A DNA stretch of 64,000 bases from Chelonoidis abingdonii (taxonomy: Eukaryota; Chordata; Testudines; Testudinidae): the NCBI RefSeq assembly GCF_003597395.2, contig NC_133777.1:15601197-15665196 (forward strand), read 5' to 3'. A program made the translations under genes and the position numbers. Position 1 is the first letter of the stretch. Each line of letters starts with the position of its first letter. The notes under the pieces are model-generated. The model made no database searches, was not told where the DNA came from, and saw only the letters and a program-made list of their open reading frames with translations. Below, piece after piece: positions 47,101 to 64,000 of the stretch.

Positions 47101-48034
47101 AAACTCCCTGGAAGGGGAAGATTAAATTGTTTAACTTAAACTAAATGGTTTGATCAGGCATGTGGAAGACTCCAAACAGACACCATAACAATGTTGCAGG
47201 GAAGGTAATTATCCTAGCACAAGTGTGTGTGTATGGCAGTGGTGATGGAAGATCTCAAGTGAAAATTCCCACCTTAGTTCTTGAGTTGGAATCCTTTGGA
47301 GAAAATCTGCTCGACCTGTGGAAGTCTGTCATGCATCAACTTGACACTATCCGTCAGTTTAAGGAACAGCTTCCATAAATCCTGCCTAACCCTCCTTAGT
47401 TGGAAATTGATGTGTGCAAAAGCAAGGAGAATATATGAGATTGAGAGGAACATGGAAGAACCCTTCCAAAAATGATTTTTTAAAATTTGATTACATAAGT
47501 CTTCTACACAATAGTTAAATCCTGTTAAATGAAGTCAGTTGTTCTGCTACAAGATTCTTTTATCTATATACGTAACAGTTTGTGCAGACAAGCATGGCTA
47601 TGTTAACATAAATTAACACAAAAATTAATGCAAAGGTCATCTCAAAAAAAGTTTATTAGCATGATTAAAAAGATGTGCTGAAGAATGACAATTAGAGATA
47701 AAATAATTTCTTAACATGGAAGAATATCCATTCCAACTCTTTATATTCAACAATGTTCTGAACTGAATGGCCAGCTTTATTACCAGTTTTCACTTGATTT
47801 CTTAAAGAACAATCCATATTGTGTATCGGTTCATGTATCATCATAACTATTTTTTTTGTCTGGTTATGATCCCTACTGCAGTTAAGTATAAAAAAATATC
47901 TTCCATTAATGTTGGAATGCAGACTGCATTGTTGGGCTAAGAGTTGGTAAAAATTCTCAACTGAAGAGTCTGTTTTTAAAAAACTGTCCTTTTTAAAGAC
48001 ACTACAAAGAAATACATTAGTATTTTGGCCTTTA
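44049..48034. other. Intergenic stretch between the CpG island and the METTL9 3' end
   Basis: No recognised gene. At 46115-46220 there is an interspersed palindrome (the widespread 'gccagattttaaaaggtgttt' type with 'taggcacctaa' arms). At 46440-47480 there is a stretch of moderately long plus-strand ORFs (for example 46692-47090 and 47160-47378) that I could not assign; it may be an old transposon or pseudogene. Confidence 0.5.
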
Positions 48035-48050
48035 AAATTCTTACATGATA

Positions 48051-48056
48051 TTTATT
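48051..48056 (-). terminator. Candidate METTL9 polyadenylation signal
   Basis: TTTATT on the plus strand (AATAAA on the minus strand) 109 bases after the METTL9 stop. It is the nearest canonical hexamer; longer 3'UTR forms cannot be excluded. Confidence 0.5.
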
Positions 48057-48164
48057 TAGAATGGCAATCCCAAAATTCCCTCCCATTAAGTAATCATAAA
48101 TCAGACACCTCTATCAGAGGCTGCTTCTTGGGTTTGACTCTGGAGACTTCTACTTCGTATATGC

Positions 48165-64000
<15,836 letters not shown>

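Overview
This is a vertebrate nuclear window, almost certainly from a turtle (probably cryptodiran). Single-copy genes are split into short GT-AG exons separated by long AT-rich introns. The introns carry repeat families typical of turtle genomes: SINE/Penelope-like sequences with a conserved 'GTGTTAGTCTG' head, CR1 LINE 3' ends with ATTCTATG tails, MIR-type SINEs, DIRS gag remnants and many non-autonomous hAT elements. Organism assignment rests on remembered repeat families and gene order; no search was run.

Layout. (1) 0.75-39.9 kb, minus strand: OTOA (otoancorin). I place 24 coding exons from the signal-peptide exon at 39,883 down to 750. All intron phases connect, giving about 1,017 codons; the last ~100 codons should lie left of position 1. 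(2) 39.9-48.0 kb: intergenic. It holds a strong CpG island at about 43.4-44.1 kb with a plus-strand open reading frame that looks like an unidentified first exon, and repeats. (3) 48.0 kb to the right edge, minus strand: the last two coding exons of METTL9 (protein-histidine methyltransferase); earlier exons lie beyond 64 kb. (4) 49.4-56.9 kb, plus strand: IGSF6, a complete six-exon immunoglobulin-superfamily receptor gene of 234 codons, wholly inside the METTL9 intron between 48,371 and 61,319 and transcribed against it.

The order OTOA - METTL9 with antisense IGSF6 nested inside METTL9 matches the arrangement on human chromosome 16p12. The three genes are not known to share a pathway: OTOA is an inner-ear matrix-attachment protein, METTL9 a broadly expressed methyltransferase and IGSF6 a leukocyte receptor.

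The most unusual structures are the mobile elements. At least four foldback (palindromic) elements have perfect 9-13 bp target-site duplications. The largest, 904 bp, has arms of about 190 bp around a decayed GIY-YIG endonuclease fragment of the kind found in Penelope-like elements. Another foldback element sits inside a DIRS gag remnant. Several hAT-type elements with 8-bp duplications are also mapped. OTOA coding exon 9 uses a GC rather than GT donor. No prokaryotic-type system, CRISPR array or tRNA/rRNA gene was seen.
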